Counted from the first letter of the stretch, positions 9,216 through 21,000 are shown. The stretch: DNA of 64,000 bases from DAISKN01 sp963716925 (GCA_963716925.1 CAVQUX010000012.1:41286-105285); one strand, 5' to 3'. The notes: generated by a model not told the origin, from the letters alone. A program made the numbers and translations.

Positions 9216-10380
9216 CTGAGCCGCATCGAAGAGCTGGAAAAACGGCTCGCCGCCGATCCAAACTCCCGCATGTTCGTTCAGCTCGCGGAGGAGTACCGCA
9301 AGGCGGGAATGCTGGATCAAGCGATCGACTGCTGCGAGAAGGGGCTCAAGAAGCATCCGCAGTATCCGTCGGCGCGAGTGCTGCTCGGCCGGGCGCTCCT
9401 CGAGGCGGGCTCGTTCGACCGCGCGAGCGCAGAGTTCGAGACGGTTCTGAAGCAGGTCCCGGACAACATCCTGGCGCACAAGTTCCTCGGCGAGACCTAT
9501 CATCGCCTCGGGCGGCTCGACGAGGCCCTCAAGAAGTACAAGGTCGCGAGCACCCTCGCGCCCGAGGACGCGGAGCTCGGCGAGCGCATCCAGGAAGTCC
9601 AGGCGGAGCTCGCCGGTGGCCCCCGGCCCGCACCGCCCTCGCAGCCGGCAGCGCCCCCTCCCCCGGTCGCCGCTGCCCCGCCGCCGGCGCCGCCTCGCCC
9701 GCCGGAGCCGGTGCGACCCGCCGAGCCCGTGCGACCCGCGGCGGCTGCCCCCGCGCCGAGGCCGGTTCCGCCGGCTCCTCCGCCAATCGGACGAGGAGCC
9801 AACCATAATCGAGAGCCCCGGGCGGATGATCGACCTTCCGCCGATCCCTCTCGTCGAAGTGGACGAGCCCATGGTGCTCGAGGGTAGAGACTACATCCCG
9901 CCGCCCAAGGCGCCGGCCCCCCCGCCGCAGGCAGCGAGACCCGCTCCTCCACCGGCTCCCGCGTTCACCGAGATCGAGCCCGAGGCCCTCTTCGAGCCGA
10001 CCCTCATCGAACCTCCTCCCATAGCACCGCCGGCGCCCAGACCGGCTCCGCCGCCGAGCCCGCCCGCTCCGGCACCGGCGCCGCTCGCGGAGATCGAGAC
10101 CCCGACGATGGCGGAGATCTACGCCACCCAGGGCCACTTCGATCAGGCTCTCGCGGTCTACCGCAAGATCATCGAACGGCAGCCGCACGAAACGCAGTAC
10201 CGCGAGCGCGTAGAAGAGCTCCTGATGCTCTCCCGCGCTTCCCGACAGGCGCCACCGATGCCCTCGCCCTCCTCGACCCCGTCCGCGAAACGCGCGCAGG
10301 ATTCGTACGAAGCGGAGGAGCGCACCATTCGCGTCCTCGAAGACTGGCTCGATGCCATCCGCAAATCGAGGGAGGCTTGA
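9216..10380 (+). CDS. TPR protein with Pro-rich linker, one frameshift
   Basis: The N-terminal part reads SRIEELEKRLAADPNS, LAEEYRKAGMLDQAIDCCEK and further TPR units to about residue 125, then a long Pro/Ala-rich stretch. Near 9781-9792 the frame must shift by one base. The new frame continues with DEEPTIIESPGRMIDLPP, more Pro-rich sequence, and a last TPR-like unit (MAEIYATQGHFDQALAVYRK) to the stop at 10380. An in-frame stop at 9201 limits the start to ATT 9213 or CTG 9216; ATG 9270 would cut the first helix. Either a rare start or another indel is present. The stop overlaps the next gene. Probably a scaffold; exact role unknown. Confidence 0.7.
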
Positions 10381-10739
10381 TGGTGTTCGCCGAGGTCCTG
10401 CAGGATGTCTCCTCGCGGGTCGAAGGCTCGATCGGCTACGTCGTCATGGGAATGGACGGCATTCCCATCGAGCGGCTCATCGCCGACCGGCGGCACAACT
10501 TCGACCTGATTGCGACAGAGAGCACGACCCTCCTGCGAAGCACGCAGCAAGCCTCGGAGGAGCTCGGGACGGGCCCACTCCAGGAGCTCAGCTTCGCCAC
10601 CGACCAGTTCACGGTGCTCGCTGTGGCGATCACCGGGGAGTACATCCTTCTCGGCGCGCTCTCGAAAGGGAGCAACTACGGAAAGGCCCGGTTCTACATG
10701 AAGCGGGCCGCCATGCGCCTCGAGAAGGAGTTCGTCTAA
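10380..10739 (+). CDS. Roadblock/LC7 domain protein
   Basis: A 119-residue single-domain protein. EVLQDVSSRVEGSIGYVVMG, DGIPIERLI and the end ARFYMKRAAMRLEKEF fit the roadblock/LC7 fold, as in MglB, the GTPase-activating partner of the polarity GTPase MglA. Start ATG 10380 shares its A with the TGA of the TPR gene (TTG 10377 is an alternative), so the two are translationally coupled. Next to a pilus operon, a role in pole selection or motility is an attractive inference, but no MglA-type GTPase is visible in the window. Confidence 0.75.
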   Translation: MVFAEVLQDVSSRVEGSIGYVVMGMDGIPIERLIADRRHNFDLIATESTTLLRSTQQASEELGTGPLQELSFATDQFTVLAVAITGEYILLGALSKGSNYGKARFYMKRAAMRLEKEFV

Positions 10740-10832
10740 AGGCTTCAGGCGCATAGAGTTCCCACCCGCATTGCGCCTCGGATCGGCCTTGTGCTAACTT
10801 GAACGCCCTTTCCGAGACGGAGTAGACACATT

Positions 10833-11288
10833 TTGAATATCGAAGAACTCAAGGAGCTCCTGGAGTTCGTTTCCGAGCGGAACATCGCCGAGCTCGAGCT
10901 GGAGGAAGGAGGGACGAAGCTCAAGATCCGGAAGAGCCTTCCCGCCCCGCCGCCGGAAGCCGCCCCGGTGGCGGCGCCCGCGGTGAAGACGCTCGAAAGC
11001 GCCGCGCCTCCCGCGATCGGCGCGGGAGCGCCGGCGCTCGAGGACGGACTCATCTACATCACCTCACCCATGGTCGGAACGTTCTACCGGCAGCCCGAGC
11101 CCGGGGCGGAGCCTTTCGCGCGCGAGGGCGATTACGTGAAGAAGGGCCAGGTGCTCTGCATCATCGAAGCGATGAAGCTCATGAACGAGATCGAGAGCGA
11201 GCACGAGGGGCAGCTGGTGAAGGTCCTGGTCGAGAACGGTCAACCGGTCCAGTACGGAGACCAGTTGTTCGCGGTTCGAGGCGCCTAG
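10833..11288 (+). CDS. accB: Biotin carboxyl carrier protein of acetyl-CoA carboxylase
   Basis: Carries biotin between biotin carboxylase and the carboxyltransferase in the first step of fatty acid synthesis. The 151 residues have the AccB N-terminal helix (IEELKELLEFVSERNI), a Pro/Ala linker at about 35-70, and the biotinyl domain with TSPMVGTFYRQPEPGAEPF and EAMKLMNEI, the biotin site being Lys115. Start is TTG 10833. Upstream 90 bases hold only a weak promoter-like pattern. Operon with accC 40 bases downstream. Confidence 0.95.
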   Translation: MNIEELKELLEFVSERNIAELELEEGGTKLKIRKSLPAPPPEAAPVAAPAVKTLESAAPPAIGAGAPALEDGLIYITSPMVGTFYRQPEPGAEPFAREGDYVKKGQVLCIIEAMKLMNEIESEHEGQLVKVLVENGQPVQYGDQLFAVRGA

Positions 11289-11328
11289 GGCGGCTCCGCG
11301 CGCGTCGATCTCCGACGCCTGGCTCCGA

Positions 11329-12655
<1,327 letters not shown>

Positions 12656-12663
<8 letters not shown>

Positions 12664-13312
12664 GAAGCCGCATTCGACCCGGTGGGGAAAGGGGGGAGCC
12701 CCGCCGTTCTCACGGCTCTATCCCATCCTCGACGCCTCGCTCGAGACCTTCGACAGCTTGACCCTGGGAGTGCGCGCGCTCGCGAGAGCGGGCTGCCGCC
12801 TTGTACAGCTGCGAGCCAAGGAGCTCTCGGGGGAGGAGTTCTACCGATGGGCGCTCGCCGCCCGCGAGGTTTGCCGGGAGTGCGGCATTCGGTTGATCAT
12901 CAACGATCGCGTCGACGTCGCCCTCCTGGTGGGGGCCGACGGCGTCCACCTCGGGCAGGACGACCTTTCTCCCAGGAGCGCGAGGAAGATTCTAGGGCCT
13001 CACGCCGTCATCGGTCTTTCGACCCACGACGTCGGCGAGGCGACGCGCGCCGCGACGGCCCCGGTCGACTACGTCGCTATCGGACCCATCTTCGAGACTT
13101 CCACCAAGACGAGCGGACGGAGTACGCTTGGGATCGAAGGCGCGCGGGCGATAAGGGCGGTGGTCGACAAGCCGCTGGTCGCCATCGGCGGCATCACTGT
13201 CGAGAGAGCCCCGATGCTTTTCGAAGCCGGCATCGACGGCGTGGCGGTAATCTCTGCGCTGAAGAGGGGAGAGGACCTGGAGTTGGAAGCGCGACGATGG
13301 CTGGCTATCTAG
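12656..13312 (+). CDS. thiE: Thiamine-phosphate synthase
   Basis: Joins HMP pyrophosphate and thiazole phosphate to thiamine monophosphate. The 218 residues have the TIM-barrel blocks LYPILDASLE, LVQLRAKELSGEEFYRWA, LIINDRVDVALLVGADGVHL, GQDDLSPRSARKILG and VAIGPIFETSTKT, then PLVAIGGI. All expected phosphate and Mg-binding segments are present. Start TTG 12656 lies inside the end of accC. A later start is possible because the first 20 residues are not conserved. No other thi gene is nearby. Confidence 0.9.
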
Positions 13313-13374
13313 CACGATCTCGAGCGGCATCCCCTGGAACCGCCGCGAGATCGGCGCGCAGCGCTTCGGCGGGA

Positions 13375-13582
13375 GATCGGCGCGCGAGGAGCGCGGGGAG
13401 CGCACGCGGCGAAGAGCCGCAAGGGAGAGCGGGGCCCGGAGGGCCCCATCCTCCCCGCGCGAGGAGCGCGGGGAGCGCACGCGGCGAAGAGCCGCAACGG
13501 AGAGCGGGGCCCGGAGGGCCCCATCCTCCCCGCGCGAGGAGCGCGGGGAGCGCACGCGGCGAAGAGCCGCGTGCGCACTAAG
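13375..13582 (+). repeat. Intergenic repeat R1: 75-bp tandem units ending at the folD leader
   Basis: Fills the gap between thiE and folD. A 75-bp unit starts at 13381, 13456 and 13531 (third copy partial), almost identical. Each full unit holds the family core GGGCCCCATCCTCCCCGCG and the arms GCGCGAGGAGCGCGGGGAG. The element ends with the CACTAAG terminus 12 bases before the folD TTG. The same core recurs in R2 (17283), R3 (21866) and R5 (35675). Reading frames through the unit encode only 25-residue Arg/Pro repeats and I do not regard them as genes. Confidence 0.85.
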
Positions 13583-13593
13583 ATGGAGGCATC

Positions 13594-14511
13594 TTGACCG
13601 CGAAAATTCTCGACGGAAAACGAGTGGCCCAGGAGATTCGCAACGAAGTCAAAGAGCGCGCGAAGCCCTTGATCGCCCGCGGGGTCGTCCCCGGGCTGGC
13701 GGCGGTTCTGGTGGGTGACGATCCCGCGTCGCAGCTCTACGTCCGCAGCAAGACCAAGGCCTGCGAAGAGGCGGGGCTCTTCTCCGAAGGAGTTCTCCTC
13801 CCCGGAAGCACCAGCCGCGAGGGGCTGCGTTCGAAGCTCGACGAGCTGAACGAGCGCAACGACATCGACGGGATCCTGCTGCAGCTTCCGCTCCCGGACC
13901 ATCTCGACTCCGAGGAGTTCCTCGATCGGATCCGACCCGAGAAGGACGTGGACGGGTTTCACCCGGTGAACGTGGGGAAGCTCGTCCAGAACCGGCCCGC
14001 GCCCCGGCCCTGCACCCCCGCGGGGGTGATGGAGCTGCTGCGGCGGGAGGGCATAGAGCTCAAGGGGAAGCGGGCGGTCGTCGTGGGAAGGAGCGACATC
14101 GTGGGAAAGCCGATGGCGATGCTTCTCCTCCACGAGCACGCCACCGTCACCGTCTGTCACTCCCGCACCCGGGATCTCGCCTCCGTAACGCGTGAGGCGG
14201 AGATCCTCGTCGCCGCCATCGGTCGGCCGGCGATCCTACGGCGGGACTTCATTCGACCGGGGGCAGTCGTCATCGACGTGGGGATGAACCGCGCCGAGAC
14301 CGAAGAGGAGGTAAAGGACTATTTCGGAGAGGACCGCGGCCGGCTCGAGGTCTTTCGCAAGAACGGCTCCACCCTCGTGGGCGACGTCCATCCCCGGGAC
14401 GCGATGGAAGTCGCGTCGGCCTTTACTCCCGTGCCCGGAGGCGTCGGGCCCCTGACCATCGCGATGCTCCTCTCGAACACCCTCGATCTCGCGAGAGCGA
14501 GGCGGGGCTGA
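13594..14511 (+). CDS. folD: Methylenetetrahydrofolate dehydrogenase/cyclohydrolase
   Basis: Bifunctional enzyme interconverting 5,10-methylene- and 10-formyl-tetrahydrofolate with NADP. The 305 residues show YVRSKTKACEEAG with the catalytic Lys, DGILLQLPLPDHLD, PEKDVDGFHPVNVGKL, PCTPAGVMELLRREGI and VVVGRSDIVGKPMAMLL for the nucleotide site, then PVPGGVGPLTIAMLL. Start is TTG 13594 with GGAGG at 13585. The repeat R1 ends just upstream. coaE follows after 13 bases. Confidence 0.96.
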   Translation: MTAKILDGKRVAQEIRNEVKERAKPLIARGVVPGLAAVLVGDDPASQLYVRSKTKACEEAGLFSEGVLLPGSTSREGLRSKLDELNERNDIDGILLQLPLPDHLDSEEFLDRIRPEKDVDGFHPVNVGKLVQNRPAPRPCTPAGVMELLRREGIELKGKRAVVVGRSDIVGKPMAMLLLHEHATVTVCHSRTRDLASVTREAEILVAAIGRPAILRRDFIRPGAVVIDVGMNRAETEEEVKDYFGEDRGRLEVFRKNGSTLVGDVHPRDAMEVASAFTPVPGGVGPLTIAMLLSNTLDLARARRG

Positions 14512-14524
14512 CGGCGAAGGCCCC

Positions 14525-15124
14525 GTGCTGAAGGTGGGCCTTACCGGCGGGATCGCCTGCGGCAAGACCGTGGTGCGCCGAAGGCTCGAGGAGCGGGGGG
14601 TTCCGACGCTCGATGCCGACGCCGTCGTGCATCGGCTGCTCCAGTCGGGGACCGACGTCACCCGGCGAATCGCGCAAGGCTTCGGGAGCGCCGTCCTGGC
14701 CTCGGACGGTTCGGTGGATCGAAAAGCCCTCGGCGCCATCGTCTTCAGCGACGAAGACGCGCGAAAGAAGCTGAACGCCATCGTCCACCCCGGCGTATGG
14801 CGGGAGATCGAGCGCTTCTTCGAAGAGCGCGAGAAGGCCTCGGATCCCGTGGCCGTCGTCGATGCCGCGCTCATGATCGAGACCGGCTCCTATCGCCGGT
14901 ACGATCGCGTGGTCGTGGTGCACTGCCGTCCGGAGCTGCAGCTCGATCGCCTGATGGCGCGGGACGGACTCTCGCGGGAAGACGCCCTCCGGCGCATGAG
15001 TGCGCAGATGCCGATCGAGGAGAAGCGGCCGTTCGCCGATTTTCTCGTCGACACCTCGGGCTCCATCGAGGAGACTCTGAAGCAAGCCGACGAGCTGGTG
15101 TCGAAGCTCCGCGCCGGCGGCTGA
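14525..15124 (+). CDS. coaE: Dephospho-CoA kinase
   Basis: Last step of coenzyme A synthesis, phosphorylating the 3-prime hydroxyl of dephospho-CoA. The 199 residues have the P-loop GLTGGIACGKT at 5-15, TLDADAVVHRLL near 28, AIVHPGVWREIERF, and the lid region RLMARDGLSREDALRRMSAQ. Start GTG 14525. It converges with lapB, whose stop is 20 bases away; no clear terminator hairpin separates them. Confidence 0.94.
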   Translation: MLKVGLTGGIACGKTVVRRRLEERGVPTLDADAVVHRLLQSGTDVTRRIAQGFGSAVLASDGSVDRKALGAIVFSDEDARKKLNAIVHPGVWREIERFFEEREKASDPVAVVDAALMIETGSYRRYDRVVVVHCRPELQLDRLMARDGLSREDALRRMSAQMPIEEKRPFADFLVDTSGSIEETLKQADELVSKLRAGG

Positions 15125-15144
15125 ACGCACGGCACCTCGGACTA

Positions 15145-16341
15145 TCAGGAGTCGACGGTCTCGATCCGTTCCTCGACGAACGTGTTCCACTCCTGGCAGT
15201 GAGGGCAGCGCCAGAGGATTCCGTTCGCCCGGTAGTTGCACTTGATACACACGTAGGGGTCGAGGAAGAACGCCGCGTTCGAGACCTCTTGCAGGTAGCG
15301 GGCGAGCCGGGTTCCGGGGTTTGCCGCTTCCTCCGCTCCCAGCAGCTCCCAGGCTGCGATGTGCACCGCGAGAGCGTGGGGGTTTCTTCGCACCGCCTCG
15401 AGCATCAGATCGAAAGCTTCGTCGCCCCGCCCCTGGCTCCGTCTCAGGCGCGCGAGAGCGAGCCGGGCCCGCCAGTCCAGCTCGTCAGCGCGGACCACCT
15501 CCTCATAGAGCTTCTCCATTCGCTCGCTCCGTCCGAGCTTCGCTCTGACCCGCTGAAGTCTCTCGAAAGCGAGGTAGGCGGAAGGCGGGCTCTCCCGCGC
15601 GAGCCGGCTCCACTGCGCTTCGGCCTCTTCCGGACGTCCCCTCTCTTCCAGGAGATCGCCGTGATGAAGGTAGGCGGCGGGAACCTGGGGCGCGGAGCGC
15701 GTCGACTCCTCGAAGGCGCGGACCGCCTTGGGCTCGTCGCTCGCGCCCGCCGCGGCCTGGCCTATCTGATCGTAGAGAAACGCGCGCAGCGTCGAATCCT
15801 CGATGCCGGTGGCCTTCGCGAGCTCCTCCTGCAGGGAGAGCGCTTTCTCCCACTCCTGCTCCTCTTCGTGGATCTTCACCAGGTTGGTGAGGGCATATAC
15901 GTTTCCGGGCTCGAGCGCCACCACTTCGCGAAAGGTGTCCATCGCCCGATAGCGGAAGCCGGCCTTCTTGAAGTCCATCCCGAGGCAGAGGAGAGCGTGG
16001 GCCCTCTCGTTCGAGCGCAGCCCGGGGCGGTGGAGGACGCTCTGATGGATCTGGATCGCCCGCTCGAGCTGCCCCTTCTCTCGAAGGAGATTCCCGAGGA
16101 TGAGGTAGATCTCCGTGGCCTCGGTGTTCTCGCGGGCGGCTTTGGTGAGCTCCACCACGGCGCGATCGATCTGACGGGAGGCGAGGAAGTCGAGGCCGAG
16201 GATGTAGTGGATGGAGGAGGCGCGCCGGGCATCGGCCTTCGCTCCCCGCTTGCTCCGGATCGCGGTCCAGAAGCGTCCGAGGGCGACCCCCGCCGCGAAG
16301 GCGACGAGAACGAGGAGGAGAATCTCGTCCGGAATGTTCAT
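15145..16341 (-). CDS. lapB: Lipopolysaccharide assembly protein LapB (TPR plus rubredoxin-like metal site)
   Basis: In Enterobacteria LapB (YciM) tethers LpxC to FtsH and so limits LPS synthesis. The 398 residues have one N-terminal membrane segment (ILLLVLVAFAAGVALG), many TPR units (about 42-340) and the C-terminal metal motif CIKCNYRANGILWRCPHC with two CxxC pairs near 370-390. Order and length match LapB. It follows lapA by 24 bases at the end of the Kdo operon, which supports the LPS role. Confidence 0.92.
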   Translation of the reverse strand: MNIPDEILLLVLVAFAAGVALGRFWTAIRSKRGAKADARRASSIHYILGLDFLASRQIDRAVVELTKAARENTEATEIYLILGNLLREKGQLERAIQIHQSVLHRPGLRSNERAHALLCLGMDFKKAGFRYRAMDTFREVVALEPGNVYALTNLVKIHEEEQEWEKALSLQEELAKATGIEDSTLRAFLYDQIGQAAAGASDEPKAVRAFEESTRSAPQVPAAYLHHGDLLEERGRPEEAEAQWSRLARESPPSAYLAFERLQRVRAKLGRSERMEKLYEEVVRADELDWRARLALARLRRSQGRGDEAFDLMLEAVRRNPHALAVHIAAWELLGAEEAANPGTRLARYLQEVSNAAFFLDPYVCIKCNYRANGILWRCPHCQEWNTFVEERIETVDS

Positions 16342-16365
16342 GCTCAGAGCCGGCCGGGACCGGCT

Positions 16366-16761
16366 TCAGGATCCGGGAGGCTTGGTCGCCGGGAGAGCCG
16401 CGTCCCTCCGCGGCTTGACTCCATCGCGGGGCTCGCGAAACGAGGAGGCGCCGCCGGGGATGGCATCGTCGAGGGGGAGTTTCCGGAGCTCGGCGTTCTC
16501 GTTCTCCAGGCGGTCGAGCTTGCGGGTGAGCTCGCGGATGCGTGCCCGGAGCCGGAACTGGTTGGGCAGGGAGAGCGTAACGGCGAGGAGAAGCCCGGTG
16601 AGAAGCGCGACCACCAATGCCGCCGCCAGCGGAAGCTCCACCGTCCGGAACTGGTTCGTGAAATAGACGACGACCTTCTGCTCGTAGTTCGACCAGAGGA
16701 AAGTCGCGAGCGCGGCGCCCGCGAGGAGGATGAAGAGCGACTTGATGATCCCCACGATCAC
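16366..16761 (-). CDS. lapA: LapA-family (DUF1049) inner-membrane protein
   Basis: A 131-residue protein with two membrane segments (about 5-22 and 44-66), the second followed by a coiled coil (LRARIRELTRKLDRLENENA). This is the LapA layout, and lapA-lapB is the usual pair. The C-terminal 35 residues are polar and poorly conserved. Its ATG overlaps the kdsC stop by 4 bases. The precise biochemical role of LapA is not settled. Confidence 0.85.
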   Translation of the reverse strand: MIVGIIKSLFILLAGAALATFLWSNYEQKVVVYFTNQFRTVELPLAAALVVALLTGLLLAVTLSLPNQFRLRARIRELTRKLDRLENENAELRKLPLDDAIPGGASSFREPRDGVKPRRDAALPATKPPGS

Positions 16762-17282
16762 TCCAGATAGGTTTTCAAGAGCTCGTCGAATCGACCCTGG
16801 GCCATGAGAACCTGCTCGATCAGCTCCCGCACCGCCCCGTGGCCGCCTCGGGCGCGCGTGACATAGTCTACCCGAGAACGAACTTCCAGGGGAGCGTCGG
16901 CGACGGTGGCGGAGAGACCGACTCTGCGCAGCACCGGAAGGTCCGGAAGATCGTCGCCCATGAACGCAACCTGAGAGACGACGAGCGACTCCTGCGACAT
17001 CGCCTCCTCGAGCGCAGGGATCTTTTCCGCGGTGCCGAGGCGGAGGAAGTTCATCTGGAGCTCTTCGGCCCGGGCGGCGACCGCCGCGGAACGTCGTCCC
17101 GAGACGAGACCGAGCTTGAGCCCGGCGCGGCGCGCGAGCACCAGCCCCACTCCGTCGCGGGAGTGGAAGCGCTTCACTTCCTCTTCACCCACCCGCCAGA
17201 AAGTCCCGTCGGTGAGGACGCCGTCGACGTCGAACAGGATCATGCGGATCCCGGAAGCCTTGGCTCGAAACTCGTCGTTCAT
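16758..17282 (-). CDS. kdsC: 3-deoxy-D-manno-octulosonate 8-phosphate phosphatase
   Basis: HAD-family phosphatase releasing Kdo from Kdo-8-phosphate. The 174 residues show ILFDVDGVLTDG near 15 with the nucleophile Asp, HSRDGVGLVLARRAGLKLG, LVSGRRSAAV, AEKIPALEE, and AFMGDDLPDLPVLRRVGLS for Mg binding. Length matches KdsC. Start ATG 17282; the repeat R2 ends immediately before it with no ordinary spacer, so translation may rely on sequence within the repeat. Confidence 0.93.
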   Translation of the reverse strand: MNDEFRAKASGIRMILFDVDGVLTDGTFWRVGEEEVKRFHSRDGVGLVLARRAGLKLGLVSGRRSAAVAARAEELQMNFLRLGTAEKIPALEEAMSQESLVVSQVAFMGDDLPDLPVLRRVGLSATVADAPLEVRSRVDYVTRARGGHGAVRELIEQVLMAQGRFDELLKTYLE

Positions 17283-17515
17283 TTATTATTGCTCGCTCGC
17301 TCTTCGCTCGTGCGCTCCGCGGGCTCCTCCGCCCAGCGCTCCTCGCGCGGGGAGGATGGGCCCTCCGGCGCCCAGCTGCTTTCGCTCGCTCTTCGCTCGC
17401 TCGCTCCCCGCGCTCCTCGCGCGGGGAGGATGGGCCCTCCGGCCACTGCCCTTCGGGCTCCGGCGCGGCTCGCCGAGCTCCGCGAAGGCGGCCGGGCCCA
17501 CGCGTTCCTGCGTTC
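17283..17515 (-). repeat. Intergenic repeat R2 between kdsD and kdsC
   Basis: Occupies the whole gap between two genes of one operon. It has two exact 31-bp copies of the family core (17338-17368 and 17412-17442, 74 bases apart), which on the minus strand read GGGCCCATCCTCCCCGCGCG. At its kdsD end (about 17443-17510) it has the second module, ending GCGAAGGCGGCCGGGCCCA on the plus strand. At its kdsC end it runs GCGAAGAGCGAGCGAGCAAT on the minus strand straight into the start codon. Same orientation relative to the downstream gene as R1. Confidence 0.85.
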
Positions 17516-17517
17516 GG

Positions 17518-18477
17518 CTAGAAGTACTCGCTCAATCGCCACAGGTCGTGGAGGTGCAGCACGCCCACGATGCGGCCGTCCTCGTCCGGCACCATGAGCG
17601 CCGTGATGCGGCGTTTCTCCATGAGCGCGAGAGCGGCGGTCGCGGCCTCTTTCGCCGGGACCGTGACCGGGTTCTTCGTCATGCAGTCGCCCGCGGTCCG
17701 CGTGAGGAGCCGCTCGTCTTTTTCCAGCTGCCGTCTCAAATCGCCGTCGGAGATGACGCCCAGCAGCCGATCGTCCCCGTCGACGACGCTCGTGACCCCG
17801 AGGCCCTTCCGCGACATCTCGTAGATCACTTCGCGCATGAGGACGTCCCTTCGGACCTTCGGGATCTCTTCGCCGCGGTGCATCGCGTCCTCGACCCGCA
17901 TGAGCTTGAAGCCGAGCTGCCCGTTCGGATGGAGCGTCCGGAAATCGTCGGCGCTGAATCCCTTCTTTTCGAGCAACGCCATCGCCAGCGCGTCGCCGAG
18001 TGCGAGGGAGGCCGTGGTGCTCGCCGTGGGCGCGAGACCCATGGGGCAGGCTTCCTCCGCGACGGAAACGTCGAGAACCACCTCCGCCGCTTCCCCGAGC
18101 GTCGAATCGCGGTTCCCGAGGAGGGCGATGAGCGGAACCGAGAGCCTCTTGATGGGCTCGACCAGGGCCACGAGCTCGCGCGTCCTTCCGCTGTTGGACA
18201 GCAGGACCACCACGTCTCCCGGGACCACCATGCCCAGATCGCCGTGGAGGGCCTCCGCGGGATTCAGGTAGAGGGAAGCTGTACCGGTGCTGTTGAGAGT
18301 GGCTGCGATCTTGCGGCCGATGATGCCGGACTTCCCCATACCCGTCACCACCACCCGGCCGCGGCAGGTCGCGAGCAGATCGACCGCACGATCGAAGCTC
18401 TCGTCGAGGCGATCGACGAGCTTCCGGATGGACTCGGCCTCGATCTCGAGGACCCGCCGCGCGAGCTCCCGGGTCAT
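17518..18477 (-). CDS. kdsD: Arabinose-5-phosphate isomerase (KdsD/KpsF)
   Basis: Converts ribulose-5-phosphate to arabinose-5-phosphate, the entry step to Kdo. The 319 residues have the SIS domain (about 30-180) with VVVTGMGKSGIIGRKIAATL, ALHGDLGMVVPGDVVVLLSN and APTASTTASLALGDALAMAL, and two CBS domains (about 200-319) with GVTSVVDGDDRLLGVISDGD. Its ATG overlaps the kdsA stop by 4 bases. Complete and typical. Confidence 0.95.
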   Translation of the reverse strand: MTRELARRVLEIEAESIRKLVDRLDESFDRAVDLLATCRGRVVVTGMGKSGIIGRKIAATLNSTGTASLYLNPAEALHGDLGMVVPGDVVVLLSNSGRTRELVALVEPIKRLSVPLIALLGNRDSTLGEAAEVVLDVSVAEEACPMGLAPTASTTASLALGDALAMALLEKKGFSADDFRTLHPNGQLGFKLMRVEDAMHRGEEIPKVRRDVLMREVIYEMSRKGLGVTSVVDGDDRLLGVISDGDLRRQLEKDERLLTRTAGDCMTKNPVTVPAKEAATAALALMEKRRITALMVPDEDGRIVGVLHLHDLWRLSEYF

Positions 18478-19310
18478 GGCGCTCCGTCTTCGGCGATCGC
18501 GCGCTCGATGGCGACGAGTCTCTTCAGGACGGAGGGGAGCACGTTCAACGGGCAGCTGTTGGGTCCGTCGGAGAGAGCTTCCGCGGGACGGTCGTGAACT
18601 TCCATGAAGACGCCGTCGACGCCGCAGGCGACCCCCCCAGAGGCGAGCTCGCGGATGAAGCGCGACTGCCCGGAGGAGGATTTCCCCGCTCCTCCGGGAA
18701 GCTGGAGGCTGTGGGTGACGTCGAATACCAAAGGAGCTCCGGTCTCCCGCATGATGGGGAAACCCCGGAGGTCCACCACCAGGTTGTTGTACCCGAAGGT
18801 CGTGCCTCGCTCGGTCACGATCACCTTCGAGTTTCCGGCAGCGCGAATCTTCTCGACGGCGTTCTTCATGTCCCAGGGAGCGAGGAACTGGCCCTTCTTC
18901 ACGTTGACCGGCTTTCCGGTGCGCGCGCAGGCGAGGAGGAGGTCCGTTTGCCGGCAGAGAAACGCGGGAATCTGGAGCAGATCCACCGACTCCGCTACCG
19001 CTTCCGCCTGGTGAGGCTCGTGGACGTCGGTGGTCACGGGAACTCCGAATCGCTCCCGCACCTCGCGCAGGATGGCGAGGCCTTTCTCGAGACCCGGACC
19101 CCGGAATCCCTCGATCGAAGTCCGGTTCGCCTTGTCGAACGACGCCTTGAACACATAGGGAACACCGAGCGAGACGGCGACGTCGCGGATCCTCTCGGCC
19201 ATGAAGAACGGGTGCTGGTCGTTCTCGATGATGCAGGGGCCGGCGATGAGGGCGAAGCGACGTCCGCCTCCGAAGAGGACATCGCCCACGGGCACGGTTT
19301 CGGTTTTCAT
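18474..19310 (-). CDS. kdsA: 3-deoxy-8-phosphooctulonate synthase
   Basis: Condenses phosphoenolpyruvate with arabinose-5-phosphate to Kdo-8-phosphate. The 278 residues show FALIAGPCIIEN, YVFKASFDKANRTS, FRGPGLEKGLAIL, VTTDVHEPHQAEAVAE, DLLQIPAFLCRQTDLL, NVKKGQFLAPWDMKN and VFDVTHSLQLPGG. ATG 19310 lies 19 bases after pyrG. Middle of the Kdo operon. Confidence 0.96.
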   Translation of the reverse strand: MKTETVPVGDVLFGGGRRFALIAGPCIIENDQHPFFMAERIRDVAVSLGVPYVFKASFDKANRTSIEGFRGPGLEKGLAILREVRERFGVPVTTDVHEPHQAEAVAESVDLLQIPAFLCRQTDLLLACARTGKPVNVKKGQFLAPWDMKNAVEKIRAAGNSKVIVTERGTTFGYNNLVVDLRGFPIMRETGAPLVFDVTHSLQLPGGAGKSSSGQSRFIRELASGGVACGVDGVFMEVHDRPAEALSDGPNSCPLNVLPSVLKRLVAIERAIAEDGAP

Positions 19311-19329
19311 TTTTGCCGCGCGGATCGAT

Positions 19330-20994
<1,665 letters not shown>

Positions 20995-21000
20995 TTCTAT

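Noticed and set aside
13381..13581. Possible CRISPR array
   Set aside because: The 75-bp units are nearly identical throughout with no variable spacers, and no cas gene is near.
13309..14160. Minus-strand frame with 25-residue Arg/Pro repeats
   Set aside because: The repeats are translations of the 75-bp intergenic unit and the rest is antisense to folD; no start context or family.
14797..16770. 657-codon plus-strand frame
   Set aside because: Shadow across coaE, lapB and lapA, all of which have clear family motifs in other frames.
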